Below are positions 42,093-50,589 of a DNA stretch of 64,000 nucleotides, in pieces; position 1 is the stretch's first letter; every line of letters begins with the position of its first letter. The stretch lies in the NCBI RefSeq assembly GCF_002086635.1, contig NZ_MVHD01000006.1, forward strand, positions 1 to 64,000, given 5' to 3'. The position numbers and the translations under genes were made by a program. The notes under the pieces were generated by a model. That model ran no database searches and was not told the DNA's origin. It worked only from the letters and a program-made list of their open reading frames with translations. This DNA comes from Mycobacterium alsense. Its GTDB lineage: Bacteria > Actinomycetota > Actinomycetes > Mycobacteriales > Mycobacteriaceae.

Positions 42093-43805
42093 TCATCCTC
42101 CCTGGGGTTGCGGCACGCTGAGCTCTCGCAGGACCGACAGGAACAGCTCGTCCATCCGCGGGCTCAGATCGGCGAGGGCCGCGGCGCTGGCGTGACCCGC
42201 GGAGCCGAAGACGCGCGCGAGCGCCTCGGTGTCGGCGGCGGCGCCCAGCGAAAGGCACAGGCAGGCAACACCATCCATGCGAAGCTCCTCGAGGGCCTTG
42301 GCGGCGTCGGCCTCGGCATAGCGGCCCTCGTAGCCGTCGTCGTAGGGGAAACCATCGGATAGCACGACCAGTAGCCTGTTCGGCGTGCCGGCTTCGGTCT
42401 TGAGGATCTCGCCCGCGCCGCGGATGCCGGCACCGAGGCGCGTGTAACCGAACGGCTGAAGCTGGTTGAGCCGGGCCCGCTCGACGGCGCCGAAGCGATT
42501 GCCGAAACCCTTGATCGACAGCAGGTGGACGGCGTGGCGGCCCTGGGACCGAAACGCGTACACCGCGACCCGGTCGCCGAGCTGTTCGAGCGTGACGGCC
42601 AGGGTGGCGGCCGCCCGTCGCTGGTGGTCGTGCACGGCCAGGCCGCCCGGGTCGGCGTCGGTCGCCGACCCCGAGGCGTCGAGCAGGATGAGGACCCCGA
42701 GATTGCGGGCGAGCTTTCGCCGTTCGGCGTAGACGTGCTCCGGCGGCGAATAGCCGGAGCGCAGATCGATGAAAACGTTGATCAGCGCCTCGATGTCGAG
42801 CTCGTCGCCGTCGGGACGGCCGCGCAACACCTTGGGGCCCAGGCAGACCCGGGACAGGCGCCGGCGCAGCACGTCGTCGTGCGGGACGCTCGCGGAATCG
42901 ATGTCCGGCATTTCCGGGGCGGCCGTCAGCGGGAAGTCGAGGACCCGGCACCACCGCGGTCGATACCGGTCGTTGTGGACGTCCCACTCCGGATAGAGGG
43001 CGCCGCCGACACCCAGGGCCGAGCCGGGCTTGCCGCCGTCGCTGAAATGGATGCGGGTGGGCAGCGGCCGGGCGTCGGGGCCCACCGCGTCAACCCGCCG
43101 AATCGAACGGACCTGCAGCTCGGCGCCCGCGGGGCCGTCCCCGGGTGACCGCGAGCTGCCGAACATCTTTCGGAAGTAGTCCGACAGCGCCCGGGAGTTA
43201 AACAGCGGATTCTCAAACAGTTTCAGGATCTTGCTTTCCCCCGACCGTTCCCGGTCGCCGCCGTCGTCACCGTCGTCGGCCTCGGGCAGGTCGATGGGCT
43301 CGAACTGAAGGCGCAGCTCCTTGTCGGTGACCCGCGATCCTGGTCCGGGGGTAAAGGCCAGCAATCGCGACGGCCTGATGGCGCCGAACCATTCGGGTGG
43401 GTCGGGGACCTTCGCCCGGCTCTTGGCCAGCTCGAGCGACTCGTGGGCCGTCGCGGCGCGGGGCGCGCCCTCGGGACACAGCGCGGCGGCGAGCGGGATC
43501 CGGTGGGAGAGTTGGGCAAGCACCCGGTGGCCCTCGAGCGCGAGGTAGCGGCGGGCCAGCGGGGGGCGGGCCCGCAGCGCCCGCACCAATCCGGGATCCA
43601 GGCTGCCCGCGCCGAGCAGCGCGCTCTGCAGCACCACCCCGCGTCGCTGCTCGGCGTCGGAGCCGCCGGCCGAGACGAAGACGACGCGGCCGTCGGTGTG
43701 CGCGGCCTGGCCCGCCGCCGCCTCCGCAACGTCGACGGACCTGCCGGCAAGGAAGGTGGCGAGGAACCGAAACCGGTTGGGATCCCTCGGGTCTGGGGCC
43801 GTCAC
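42093..43805 (-). CDS. NorD/CbbO-type von Willebrand factor A domain protein
   Basis: A 570-residue protein. The C-terminal VWA domain has the metal-ion-dependent adhesion site D376-A-S378-G-S380 and a later threonine region. Upstream is the phrase YPEWD (271-275), typical of NorD/CbbO proteins, preceded by an acidic linker (about 173-190). Such proteins work with MoxR/CbbQ-type AAA+ ATPases to activate a metalloenzyme (nitric-oxide reductase, Rubisco). No norB or Rubisco gene is present here. GTG 43805 overlaps the ATPase stop (GTGA), so the two are made together. Confidence 0.85.
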   Translation of the reverse strand: MTAPDPRDPNRFRFLATFLAGRSVDVAEAAAGQAAHTDGRVVFVSAGGSDAEQRRGVVLQSALLGAGSLDPGLVRALRARPPLARRYLALEGHRVLAQLSHRIPLAAALCPEGAPRAATAHESLELAKSRAKVPDPPEWFGAIRPSRLLAFTPGPGSRVTDKELRLQFEPIDLPEADDGDDGGDRERSGESKILKLFENPLFNSRALSDYFRKMFGSSRSPGDGPAGAELQVRSIRRVDAVGPDARPLPTRIHFSDGGKPGSALGVGGALYPEWDVHNDRYRPRWCRVLDFPLTAAPEMPDIDSASVPHDDVLRRRLSRVCLGPKVLRGRPDGDELDIEALINVFIDLRSGYSPPEHVYAERRKLARNLGVLILLDASGSATDADPGGLAVHDHQRRAAATLAVTLEQLGDRVAVYAFRSQGRHAVHLLSIKGFGNRFGAVERARLNQLQPFGYTRLGAGIRGAGEILKTEAGTPNRLLVVLSDGFPYDDGYEGRYAEADAAKALEELRMDGVACLCLSLGAAADTEALARVFGSAGHASAAALADLSPRMDELFLSVLRELSVPQPQGG

Positions 43806-44626
43806 GTCCGGGGCAGGACGGCGTCGACGAGTTCGCCGAGGGCTCGGACCACGTCCCGATCGTCGGAGAGGACCTCGACGACGGCCGATTGGACGGCACT
43901 GCGCAGGCTGAGCCCCTCGGCGACCAGGCCGCCGGCCAGGATCAGCATCCGGGTCGACGACACCTCGCGCAGCGGCGAGCCATCCAGGTTGCGGATCGCG
44001 TTGCCCAGCGTGACCAGGGCGGCGGCGGTTTGCGAATCGATCCCCGCCTCGTGGGCGACCACCTCCGTCTCGATCTCGGCGGGCGGGAAGTCGAGCGTGA
44101 TGGCGACGAACCGCTGGCGGGTCGATTCCTTGATGTTCTTCAGCACGCTCTGGTAGCCGGGGTTGTAGGAGATCACCAGCTGGAAACCGGGTGCCGCGGG
44201 CAGCGTCGTGGCGAGGCGGTCGAGGGGAAGCTCACGGCGGTGATCGGCGAGCGGGTGGATGACCACGGTGGTGTCCTGGCGCGCCTCCACCACCTCGTCC
44301 AGATAGCAGATCGCGCCTTCGCGCACGGCGCGAGTCAACGGGCCGTCCACCCAAACGGTTTCGCCGCCCTTGAGCAGAAACCTGCCCACCAGGTCCGCAG
44401 ACGTCATGTCCTCGTGGCCGGCAACGGTGATCAGGCCGCGGCCCAGCTCGTGGGCCATGGCCTCCACGAAGCGGGTCTTGCCGCATCCGGTGGGGCCCTT
44501 CAGCAGCACCGGCAGGCCGCGGCGGGCGGCCGCGCGAAAGACCTCCACCTCCTCGCCGACCGCTCGGTAGAACGGCGTCTCCGAGTCGCGGTGAACGGCG
44601 GCGGGGCGACTGTCCAACGCGCTCAC
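43802..44626 (-). CDS. MoxR-family AAA+ ATPase (CbbQ/NirQ/NorQ type)
   Basis: A 274-residue AAA+ ATPase: Walker A G44-P-T-G-C-G-K-T51, Walker B ICYLDEV (D110, E111), sensor region VISYNPGYQS and an arginine-rich STRQRF. The C-terminal CbbQ_C-type domain follows. Length and motifs match the NorQ/CbbQ subgroup, which remodels target enzymes together with a VWA partner. GTG 44626 overlaps the AveC-like stop and its own stop overlaps the VWA start. The client is probably one of the metal oxygenases encoded nearby, which is inference. Confidence 0.9.
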   Translation of the reverse strand: MSALDSRPAAVHRDSETPFYRAVGEEVEVFRAAARRGLPVLLKGPTGCGKTRFVEAMAHELGRGLITVAGHEDMTSADLVGRFLLKGGETVWVDGPLTRAVREGAICYLDEVVEARQDTTVVIHPLADHRRELPLDRLATTLPAAPGFQLVISYNPGYQSVLKNIKESTRQRFVAITLDFPPAEIETEVVAHEAGIDSQTAAALVTLGNAIRNLDGSPLREVSSTRMLILAGGLVAEGLSLRSAVQSAVVEVLSDDRDVVRALGELVDAVLPRT

Positions 44627-45801
44627 TTCGCTCCCTCGACCGGGACCGTCTTCGGCAGCTGCACGCCGGGGGGAAGGACAAGCTTGCCATCCTGATTGAT
44701 GTAGCCGGAGTGCTTGTTGGGCACCGGAAGTGACGGATCGGGGCAGGGCCGATCCGTCCCGTCGCCGCAGATGCCCATCAAGAAGTACGAGCGCTTCAAC
44801 AGGTCGTCGGGCCAGGGGTCTTGGTGCAGGGCAAGCCACTGGGCGGGAATGTTGTAGCAGACGAAGAAGAACGCGCTGCACGCGGCGAAGATCGCCAGGA
44901 ATCGGGTGAGTTGCTGCCTCGCGAACCCGCCCTGGACGCGCTCCAGTCCCCGTTCGACGAACGTCCGGCCCCGATCGTCGGTGAAGTAACGCAACGCGCA
45001 CAGACCCGCCTGGACACCGCCCCACATGATGCCTTCATAGAGTGGCCATTGGTAGTAGGTGCCGGCGTTGACGGAGAGGGATCGGATCGCGCCGGGGTAG
45101 GTGAAAAGCCCCATCGGCATCAGGAAGAAGCCCTCCATGACCAGGTCGAAGAAGAAGGTCCATACGATCAGAACACCGATCAGGCCGGCGTTGCTGATGC
45201 TGGGCCAGCGCGACTTGGCTCGCCGCATGACCCAACAGCCGAGGATCGTGCACAGCAGCACCCCGTAGGAGTAGCCGGGCGCATTCATCAGGAACGGTTC
45301 GGCCATCATGCGGCCCGGTTCCGCGTAGGACTGCCAGCCCGGGAGGTGCGCCACCCATGAGCCCCGGTTCCACATCCAGGTGTTGTAGGTGCTCCACGTG
45401 TTGAAGTAGTTCAGGAACGGGTCCTGGAAGAACAGCAGGCCGCAGGCCACCAGGAGCATGCCGTCAAGCGTGATCCGCCGTTCCCGCCGCCACGGCCGGA
45501 CGATGAAGTAATAGATGCCGATCGGCAGACCCGCGATGATGACGGCCGTCCACGCAATGAGGACGACTTTCATCAAAGTCGGTGGCTCGCTTGGCCCTTT
45601 GGGCACCCGGACGAAGTAGGGCCCGGTGACCCAACGGATCCACACGTACAGCTGAAAAGCCAGGATCGCACCGCCCATGGCCGCCCAGACGTGGATGGGT
45701 TTGATCTTGGACTCGGCATTGGCGCCGAGCGATGGCACTCCGCCGAGGGACTCGGTGACGATGCCGCTGCCGGGGGCACGCTTGTACGACGGTTCGGTCA
45801 C
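44623..45801 (-). CDS. AveC-like (spirocyclase family) integral membrane protein
   Basis: A 392-residue polytopic membrane protein with about six to seven hydrophobic helices, for example HVWAAMGGAILAFQLYVWI (about 37-55), VVLIAWTAVIIAGLPIGIYY, GVLIVWTFFFDLVMEGFFLM and FLAIFAACSAFFFVCYNI. It has acidic and aromatic residues within the membrane segments and a proline-rich cytosolic tail. Proteins of this type are annotated as spirocyclase AveC family after the avermectin biosynthesis enzyme; their mycobacterial role is unknown. GTG 45801 follows AAGGAGA. It leads the ATPase/VWA/epimerase operon and has a TACC-N4-GGTA operator 32 bases upstream. Confidence 0.8.
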   Translation of the reverse strand: MTEPSYKRAPGSGIVTESLGGVPSLGANAESKIKPIHVWAAMGGAILAFQLYVWIRWVTGPYFVRVPKGPSEPPTLMKVVLIAWTAVIIAGLPIGIYYFIVRPWRRERRITLDGMLLVACGLLFFQDPFLNYFNTWSTYNTWMWNRGSWVAHLPGWQSYAEPGRMMAEPFLMNAPGYSYGVLLCTILGCWVMRRAKSRWPSISNAGLIGVLIVWTFFFDLVMEGFFLMPMGLFTYPGAIRSLSVNAGTYYQWPLYEGIMWGGVQAGLCALRYFTDDRGRTFVERGLERVQGGFARQQLTRFLAIFAACSAFFFVCYNIPAQWLALHQDPWPDDLLKRSYFLMGICGDGTDRPCPDPSLPVPNKHSGYINQDGKLVLPPGVQLPKTVPVEGAK

Positions 45802-45831
45802 GACTCGTCTCCTTCCGGGCCTCCGAGAAAT

Positions 45832-45845
45832 ATACCAACTGGTAT
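45832..45845. promoter_or_regulatory. TetR-type operator ATACCA-AC-TGGTAT
   Basis: Perfect 6-base arms around AC (45832-45845), 31 bases upstream of the AveC-like start. The core TACC-N4-GGTA equals that at 21562-21573. A tetR gene (45998-46597) ends about 150 bases away and reads toward this site, making it the leading candidate regulator. Confidence 0.6.
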
Positions 45846-45997
45846 CTCAATGACAAGAGTGTTTGTGAATCGCCGGGGAGCGGTGCTTCGCATGCTGTGC
45901 GCGCGAGCCGGTTTCGCCGACGCCGCGGTGGCGCCATGCATCGAAAGCGCTTAATGTCAACAACTTTCGGCAAGATCGTCGATGCCGCAGCCCGCCG

Positions 45998-46597
45998 TCA
46001 GCCGGGGATCACGTTGGACATCACCAGCCGCAAGAACGGCTCGTAGAGGTCCCGGCCGTCCAGGTGCTCGCCGATGGTGATGCCCTCGTGGCTGGCGATC
46101 AGGACCCGGGCCAGGGCCTCGGCCGGAACCGTCAACGTGCCGCCCAGGCGCGCGATGTGGCTGGTGATGTAGTCGGCCAGCGACCGGATCGCCTCCTTGC
46201 GCTGGGCCGCCAGCCGTTCGCGGGCGTCCGGGTTGCGCAGCAGGAACAGCGAGAATTCGTGACCCAGGGCCGCGCTGTCGGGCCCGGCGATGGTCAGTTC
46301 GCGCCACCGCTCGGCGAACCGCGCCACGTCGAGATCGTCGAGCCTTTCGAAGGAGGCGATGACGTCCTCGAAACCGTCGAGAAATCGCAGCAGGTGCCGT
46401 TCGATGACGGCCAGGAACAGGTCCTCCTTGGTGCCGAAATGCGAGTAGATCGCCCCGCGGGTGTATCCGGCGGCCTCGGCGATGTCTTCCAGTGCCGCGC
46501 CGCCGAACCCGCGCTTGGCGAACACTTCCTCGGCGGCGTCCAACAGCACGCCGCGGGTGTGCTCGAGGCGCCGTTGCCGTGTCCACCGTTCCGCCAC
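45998..46597 (-). CDS. TetR family transcriptional regulator
   Basis: A 199-residue regulator with a classical N-terminal helix-turn-helix ('GAALEDIAEAAGYTRGAIYSHFGTKEDLFLAVIERHL', about residues 33-70) and an all-helical ligand domain. It starts at GTG 46597. It lies between the carboxyltransferase gene (58 bases upstream, same strand) and the AveC-like operon (196 bases downstream). Near-matches to TACC-N4-GGTA occur in the promoters on both sides (45833 and 48233), which suggests it may control both as well as more distant operons. Confidence 0.88.
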   Translation of the reverse strand: MAERWTRQRRLEHTRGVLLDAAEEVFAKRGFGGAALEDIAEAAGYTRGAIYSHFGTKEDLFLAVIERHLLRFLDGFEDVIASFERLDDLDVARFAERWRELTIAGPDSAALGHEFSLFLLRNPDARERLAAQRKEAIRSLADYITSHIARLGGTLTVPAEALARVLIASHEGITIGEHLDGRDLYEPFLRLVMSNVIPG

Positions 46598-46655
46598 GGA
46601 TTACATCTTCCCAGGTCTGTCGGCCCCGGTGAATCGTTACCTCTCGGAACGACTC

Positions 46656-48152
46656 TCAGGGGATGATCGCGGTGCGGGTCACCGGCGCGGCCGCGGCCTG
46701 CCGGCCGTAGATGCCGCGGCGCAGCGCGGCCAGCAGCACGTCCCGCGTCTCGCGGGGATCGATCAGCTCGTCGAATCCCATGTGCTCGGCCGATCGGTAG
46801 GAGGCCTCCAGTTCGGCGCTGCGCAGCTTTGCGGACAGGTCCTCGCCGGCGTGCGACGCGCGGCTCAACGCCGCGGCACTCATGGCCCCCATCGTGGCAC
46901 CGGGGTAGGCGAACGTCGCCCCTTGATGGTCGAACCCGATCAGAGACATGACCATGGAGCCAAAGCCGTACGCCTTGCGCAGCGTGACGTGCAGCTTGAT
47001 CGTCGTTGCGATGGTCTGTGCGGCGAACATCCGTGCGCCGGCGCGAAGCACGCCCTGGCGTTCGGAACGGCTGCCCGGCAGCATCCCGGGGTTGTCGGCG
47101 AGGAAGACGATCGGGAGGTGGAAGGAGTCGGCCACCATGATGAAATGCGCCGCCTTGTCGGCGGCGTCGGCGTCGATGGACCCGGCCAGCACCTGCGGCT
47201 GGTTGGCGACGACCGCGACCGGGTGCCCGCCCAGGTGCGCGAGCGCGCAGATGATCGCCCGGCCGTACTGCGGCTGGACCTCGAACCAGTCGGGACGGTC
47301 GAACACCACGTCGAGCACCGCGCGCATGTCGTAGACGCGCCGGTTGTCGCGCGAGACGATGTCCAGCAACTCCGGCGTCGGGCGCGGTCCGCCCGTCTCG
47401 TCGGCCGGCAGCGACGGCGGGTAGGACCAGGCGCTCGGCGGGAAATAGGACAGGTAGCGGCGGATGTCGTCGAGCGCCGCTTCGTCGTCCTCGGCCACGT
47501 TGTGGATCACCCCGCTCGGCAGCGCGACGCCCGGCCCGCCCAGATCCTCCTTCGAGATGTCCTCGCCGGTGGACTCTTTGACCACCGGCGGCCCGGCGGT
47601 GAAGATCGCGCCCTGGCCGCTCATGATCCGGAAGTCGCACACTGGGGCGACGAGGGCACCGTGGCCGGCCGAGGGACCGAGCACCGCGGCCACGGTGGGG
47701 ACGCGGCCCGAACACCGGGTCTGGGCGAGCAAATCGGTCGGGCTGCGGCCGTAGTGGCCGCCGGTCGGGCGGAAGCCGGCGCCGTCGAGCAGCATCACCA
47801 ACGGGATCCGGTCGCGCAGCGCCAATTCGGCGATGCGGTAGCGCTTGGAGTTGCCCCCCGGCCCGATGCTGCCGGCCAGGGTGGTGAAGTCCTCGGCGCC
47901 GACCATCACCGGCACCCCGTTGATTTGGCCCGAGCCGGTGACGATGGCATCGGCGGCGATGTCGCCGCCGACCAGCGTCCCGAGCTCGCGGAACGTGCCG
48001 GGGTCGAGCAGTCGCGCGATGCGGGCCCGGGCGTCCAGCTTGCCCTTGCCGCGGTGCTTGCCGAGCCGTTCCGGCCCGCCCATGGCCGACGCGTGCCGAC
48101 GCCGACGATCGAGATCCTCGAGCGTCTCCTGCCAATCCTGGGAGTTGGCCAT
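46656..48152 (-). CDS. Acyl-CoA carboxylase carboxyltransferase (beta) subunit-like protein
   Basis: A 498-residue carboxyltransferase with the two crotonase-like halves of biotin-dependent carboxylases. Seen are MGGPERLGKHRGKGKLDARARIARLLDPGTF, GSIGPGGNSKRYR, 'VAAVLGPSAGHGALVAPVCDF', 'NQPQVLAGSIDADAADKAAHFI' and YPGATMGAMSA. Relatives carry out acyl-CoA carboxylation or decarboxylation. No biotin carboxylase or biotin carrier gene is nearby, so it must use subunits from elsewhere or work alone. ATG 48152 is preferred (GAGAAG close upstream) over GTG 48167. It is divergent from the F420 oxidoreductase/P450 operon. Confidence 0.85.
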   Translation of the reverse strand: MANSQDWQETLEDLDRRRRHASAMGGPERLGKHRGKGKLDARARIARLLDPGTFRELGTLVGGDIAADAIVTGSGQINGVPVMVGAEDFTTLAGSIGPGGNSKRYRIAELALRDRIPLVMLLDGAGFRPTGGHYGRSPTDLLAQTRCSGRVPTVAAVLGPSAGHGALVAPVCDFRIMSGQGAIFTAGPPVVKESTGEDISKEDLGGPGVALPSGVIHNVAEDDEAALDDIRRYLSYFPPSAWSYPPSLPADETGGPRPTPELLDIVSRDNRRVYDMRAVLDVVFDRPDWFEVQPQYGRAIICALAHLGGHPVAVVANQPQVLAGSIDADAADKAAHFIMVADSFHLPIVFLADNPGMLPGSRSERQGVLRAGARMFAAQTIATTIKLHVTLRKAYGFGSMVMSLIGFDHQGATFAYPGATMGAMSAAALSRASHAGEDLSAKLRSAELEASYRSAEHMGFDELIDPRETRDVLLAALRRGIYGRQAAAAPVTRTAIIP

Positions 48153-48220
48153 GCTTCTCGTCCTCACTCGCCCTGGGTCGGATACGCGGCCGGCGGCGAC
48201 GTTGACCCTACCGAATCGCT

Positions 48221-48244
48221 TACTGTAACTTTTACCTCATGGTG
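48221..48244. promoter_or_regulatory. Divergent promoter with TACTGTA and TACC-N4-GGTG
   Basis: TACTGTA (48221-48227) and TACC-TCAT-GGTG (48233-48244, 7 of 8 to TACC-N4-GGTA) lie between the carboxyltransferase (48152) and the LLM oxidoreductase (48280). Both motif types found elsewhere in the window co-occur here. Confidence 0.4.
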
Positions 48245-48279
48245 CGTGGGTGCGTCGTGCTGCGCAGGAAGGCCCGCAA

Positions 48280-49311
48280 ATGAGCACCATATCCGGTCTC
48301 AAGATCGACGGCGGCCTCCCCAACACGCTGTCCCGGGCGGTCGAGTCGGCCGAGGCGCTGGAAGCCCAGGGTTACGACGGGGGGTGGACCGCCGAAACCA
48401 GCCACGACCCGTTCCTGCCGCTGCTGCTGGCCGCCGAGCACACCTCACGCATCGAGCTGGGCACCAACATCGCAGTCGCGTTCGCCCGCAACCCGATGAT
48501 CGTCGCCAACATCGGCTGGGATCTGCAGGCGTACTCGAGGGGCCGCTTCATCCTGGGGCTGGGCACCCAGATCCGGCCCCACATCGAAAAGCGGTTCAGC
48601 ATGCCGTGGAGCCACCCGGCGCGCCGGATGCGCGAATTCGTCTCCGCGCTGCACGCCATCTGGTCGGCGTGGCAGGACGGCACCAAGCTTCGCTTCGAGG
48701 GCGAGTTCTACACCCACAAGATCATGACCCCGATGTTCACGCCGGAGCCGCAGCCCTATTCGCCGCCGAAGGTGTTCCTCGCCGCGGTCGGCGAGGCGAT
48801 GACCGAGACGTGCGGCGAGGTCGCCGACGGGCACCTCGGTCATCCGCTGGTCTCCAAGCGCTACCTCGAGGAGGTGACGATCCCGGCGCTGTGCCGCGGC
48901 ATGCGGCGCGGAGGCCGGGACCGTCGCGAGTTCGAGGTGTCGGCCGAGGTGCTCGTCGCCACCGGCGACAACGACGCCGAACTGGCGGCCGCCACCGCCG
49001 CGGTGCGCAAACAGATCGCCTTCTACGGATCGACGCCGGCCTACCGCGGGGTCCTCGACCTGCACGGCTGGGGCGACCTGCACACCGAACTGCACCGCCT
49101 CTCCCTGCAGGGGGAGTGGGACGCGATGGGCTCGCTCATCGACGACGAGATGCTGGGGGCCTTCGCGGTCGTCGGCCCGGTCGACACGATCGCGGTTGCC
49201 CTCAAGGATCGCTGTGACGGGACGGTCGACCGCGTCCTGCCCGTCTGCCCGGCCGCCACCGACACCGCCAAGGCCCGTATCACCGCCGCACTGAAGGAGT
49301 TTCGCTCGTGA
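48280..49311 (+). CDS. LLM-class F420-dependent oxidoreductase
   Basis: A 343-residue luciferase-like barrel with 'GYDGGWTAETSHDPFLPLLLAAEHT', LGTNIAVAFARNPMI, 'GRFILGLGTQIRPHIEKRF' and the substrate-side loop 'ITPMFTPEPQPYSPPKVFLAAVG'-like region, typical of the F420-dependent TIGR03617-type subgroup. ATG 48280 follows AGGAAGG. It is the first gene of the operon with a P450 and two SDRs and overlaps the P450 start by four bases (GTGA). It likely reduces or oxidises the P450 product or substrate. Confidence 0.87.
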   Translation: MSTISGLKIDGGLPNTLSRAVESAEALEAQGYDGGWTAETSHDPFLPLLLAAEHTSRIELGTNIAVAFARNPMIVANIGWDLQAYSRGRFILGLGTQIRPHIEKRFSMPWSHPARRMREFVSALHAIWSAWQDGTKLRFEGEFYTHKIMTPMFTPEPQPYSPPKVFLAAVGEAMTETCGEVADGHLGHPLVSKRYLEEVTIPALCRGMRRGGRDRREFEVSAEVLVATGDNDAELAAATAAVRKQIAFYGSTPAYRGVLDLHGWGDLHTELHRLSLQGEWDAMGSLIDDEMLGAFAVVGPVDTIAVALKDRCDGTVDRVLPVCPAATDTAKARITAALKEFRS

Positions 49312-50546
49312 GCACGACAACGACGATCGACGAGTCCGCGAAGCTTCTGGCGGATCCGCTGGCCTACACCGACGAACGGCGCTTGCACGCCGCGCTGACC
49401 CACCTGCGTGCCAACGCGCCGGTGTCGTGGGTGGACGTGCCGAACTACCAGCCATTCTGGGCGATCACCAAGCACTCCGACATCATGGACATCGAGCGCG
49501 AGAACATGCTGTTCACCAACTGGCCACGCCCGGTCCTGGCGACCAAAGAGGGCGACGAGATGCAGGCCGCGGCGGGCGTACGCACGCTGATCCACCTGGA
49601 CGACCCGCAGCACCGCGTGGTGCGCGCGATCGGCTCCGACTGGTTTCGGCCAAAGGCGATGCGGGCCTTGAAGGTTCGCGTCGACGAGTTGGCCAAGACC
49701 TACGTCGACAGGATGCTGGAGGTCGGGCCCGAGTGCGACTTCGTCCAGCAGGTCGCCGTCAACTATCCGCTGTACGTGATCATGTCGCTGCTCGGTATCC
49801 CCGAGGCCGACTTCCCACGCATGCTGAAGCTCACCCAGGAGCTGTTCGGCGCCGACGACTCGGAGTTCAAGCGGGGCAGCAACAGCGAGGACCAGCTGCC
49901 CGCGTTGCTGGACATGTTCCAGTACTTCAACGGGGTGACCGCCGCGCGCCGCGAGCATCCGACCGACGACCTCGCCTCGGCGATCGCCAACGCGCGCATC
50001 GACGGCGAACCCCTGTCGGACATCGACACGGTGTCGTACTACCTCATCGTCGCCACCGCGGGCCACGACACCACCAGCGCGACCATTTCCGGCGGCCTGC
50101 AGGCCCTCATCGAGAACCCCGACCAGCTGGAGCGCCTGCGCGACAACCTCGACCTGATGCCGCTGGCCACCGAGGAGATGATCCGCTGGGTCACCCCGGT
50201 CAAGGAGTTCATGCGCACCGCGGCGCGCGACACGACGGTCCGCGGAATACCCATCGCCGCAGGCGAATCCGTTCTGCTGTCCTACGTGTCGGCCAACCGC
50301 GACGAGGAGGTCTTCGACGACCCGTTCCGCTTCGATGTCGGCCGTGACCCCAACAAGCACCTGGCCTTCGGCTACGGCGTGCACTTCTGCATGGGCGCCG
50401 CCCTGGCCCGCATGGAGGTCAACAGCTTCTTCACCGAATTGCTGCCGAGGCTCAAAGCGATTGAGCTGAAGGGCGATCCGGAGCTGACCGCGACCGTGTT
50501 CGTCGGCGGCCTCAAGCACCTGCCGGTGCGCTATTCGCTGGTGTGA
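49308..50546 (+). CDS. Cytochrome P450
   Basis: A 412-residue P450 with the I-helix groove VATAGHDTTSATI, ExxR in ATEEMIRWV, and the haem loop AFGYGVHFCMG (C361). These are strong matches to classical soluble mycobacterial P450s; the acid-alcohol pair D-T in AGHDTT should support oxygen activation. GTG 49308 overlaps the LLM oxidoreductase stop. The nearest possible electron donor is the small Rieske-type protein at 54778. Substrate unknown. Confidence 0.93.
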   Translation: MSTTTTIDESAKLLADPLAYTDERRLHAALTHLRANAPVSWVDVPNYQPFWAITKHSDIMDIERENMLFTNWPRPVLATKEGDEMQAAAGVRTLIHLDDPQHRVVRAIGSDWFRPKAMRALKVRVDELAKTYVDRMLEVGPECDFVQQVAVNYPLYVIMSLLGIPEADFPRMLKLTQELFGADDSEFKRGSNSEDQLPALLDMFQYFNGVTAARREHPTDDLASAIANARIDGEPLSDIDTVSYYLIVATAGHDTTSATISGGLQALIENPDQLERLRDNLDLMPLATEEMIRWVTPVKEFMRTAARDTTVRGIPIAAGESVLLSYVSANRDEEVFDDPFRFDVGRDPNKHLAFGYGVHFCMGAALARMEVNSFFTELLPRLKAIELKGDPELTATVFVGGLKHLPVRYSLV

Positions 50547-50589
50547 CCCGCCGCTACACTGCCCGTGGAGCACTACGCGGAGGATTGGC

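Noticed and set aside
42093..44626. Nitric-oxide reductase (denitrification) locus
   Set aside because: The NorQ/NorD-like pair is present, but no norB, norC or other nitrogen-oxide gene is found in 64 kb.
43802..45025. Start of the AAA+ ATPase placed upstream at about 45025
   Set aside because: The extra N-terminal sequence is the AveC-like gene read in another frame. The GTG at 44626 overlaps the upstream stop and begins just before the conserved domain.
45850..45954. A 34-residue frame (MTRVFVNRRGAVLRMLCARA...) just after the TACC-N4-GGTA site
   Set aside because: No ribosome site, arginine/alanine-rich composition expected by chance in this GC content, and no resemblance to mycofactocin or other known peptides.
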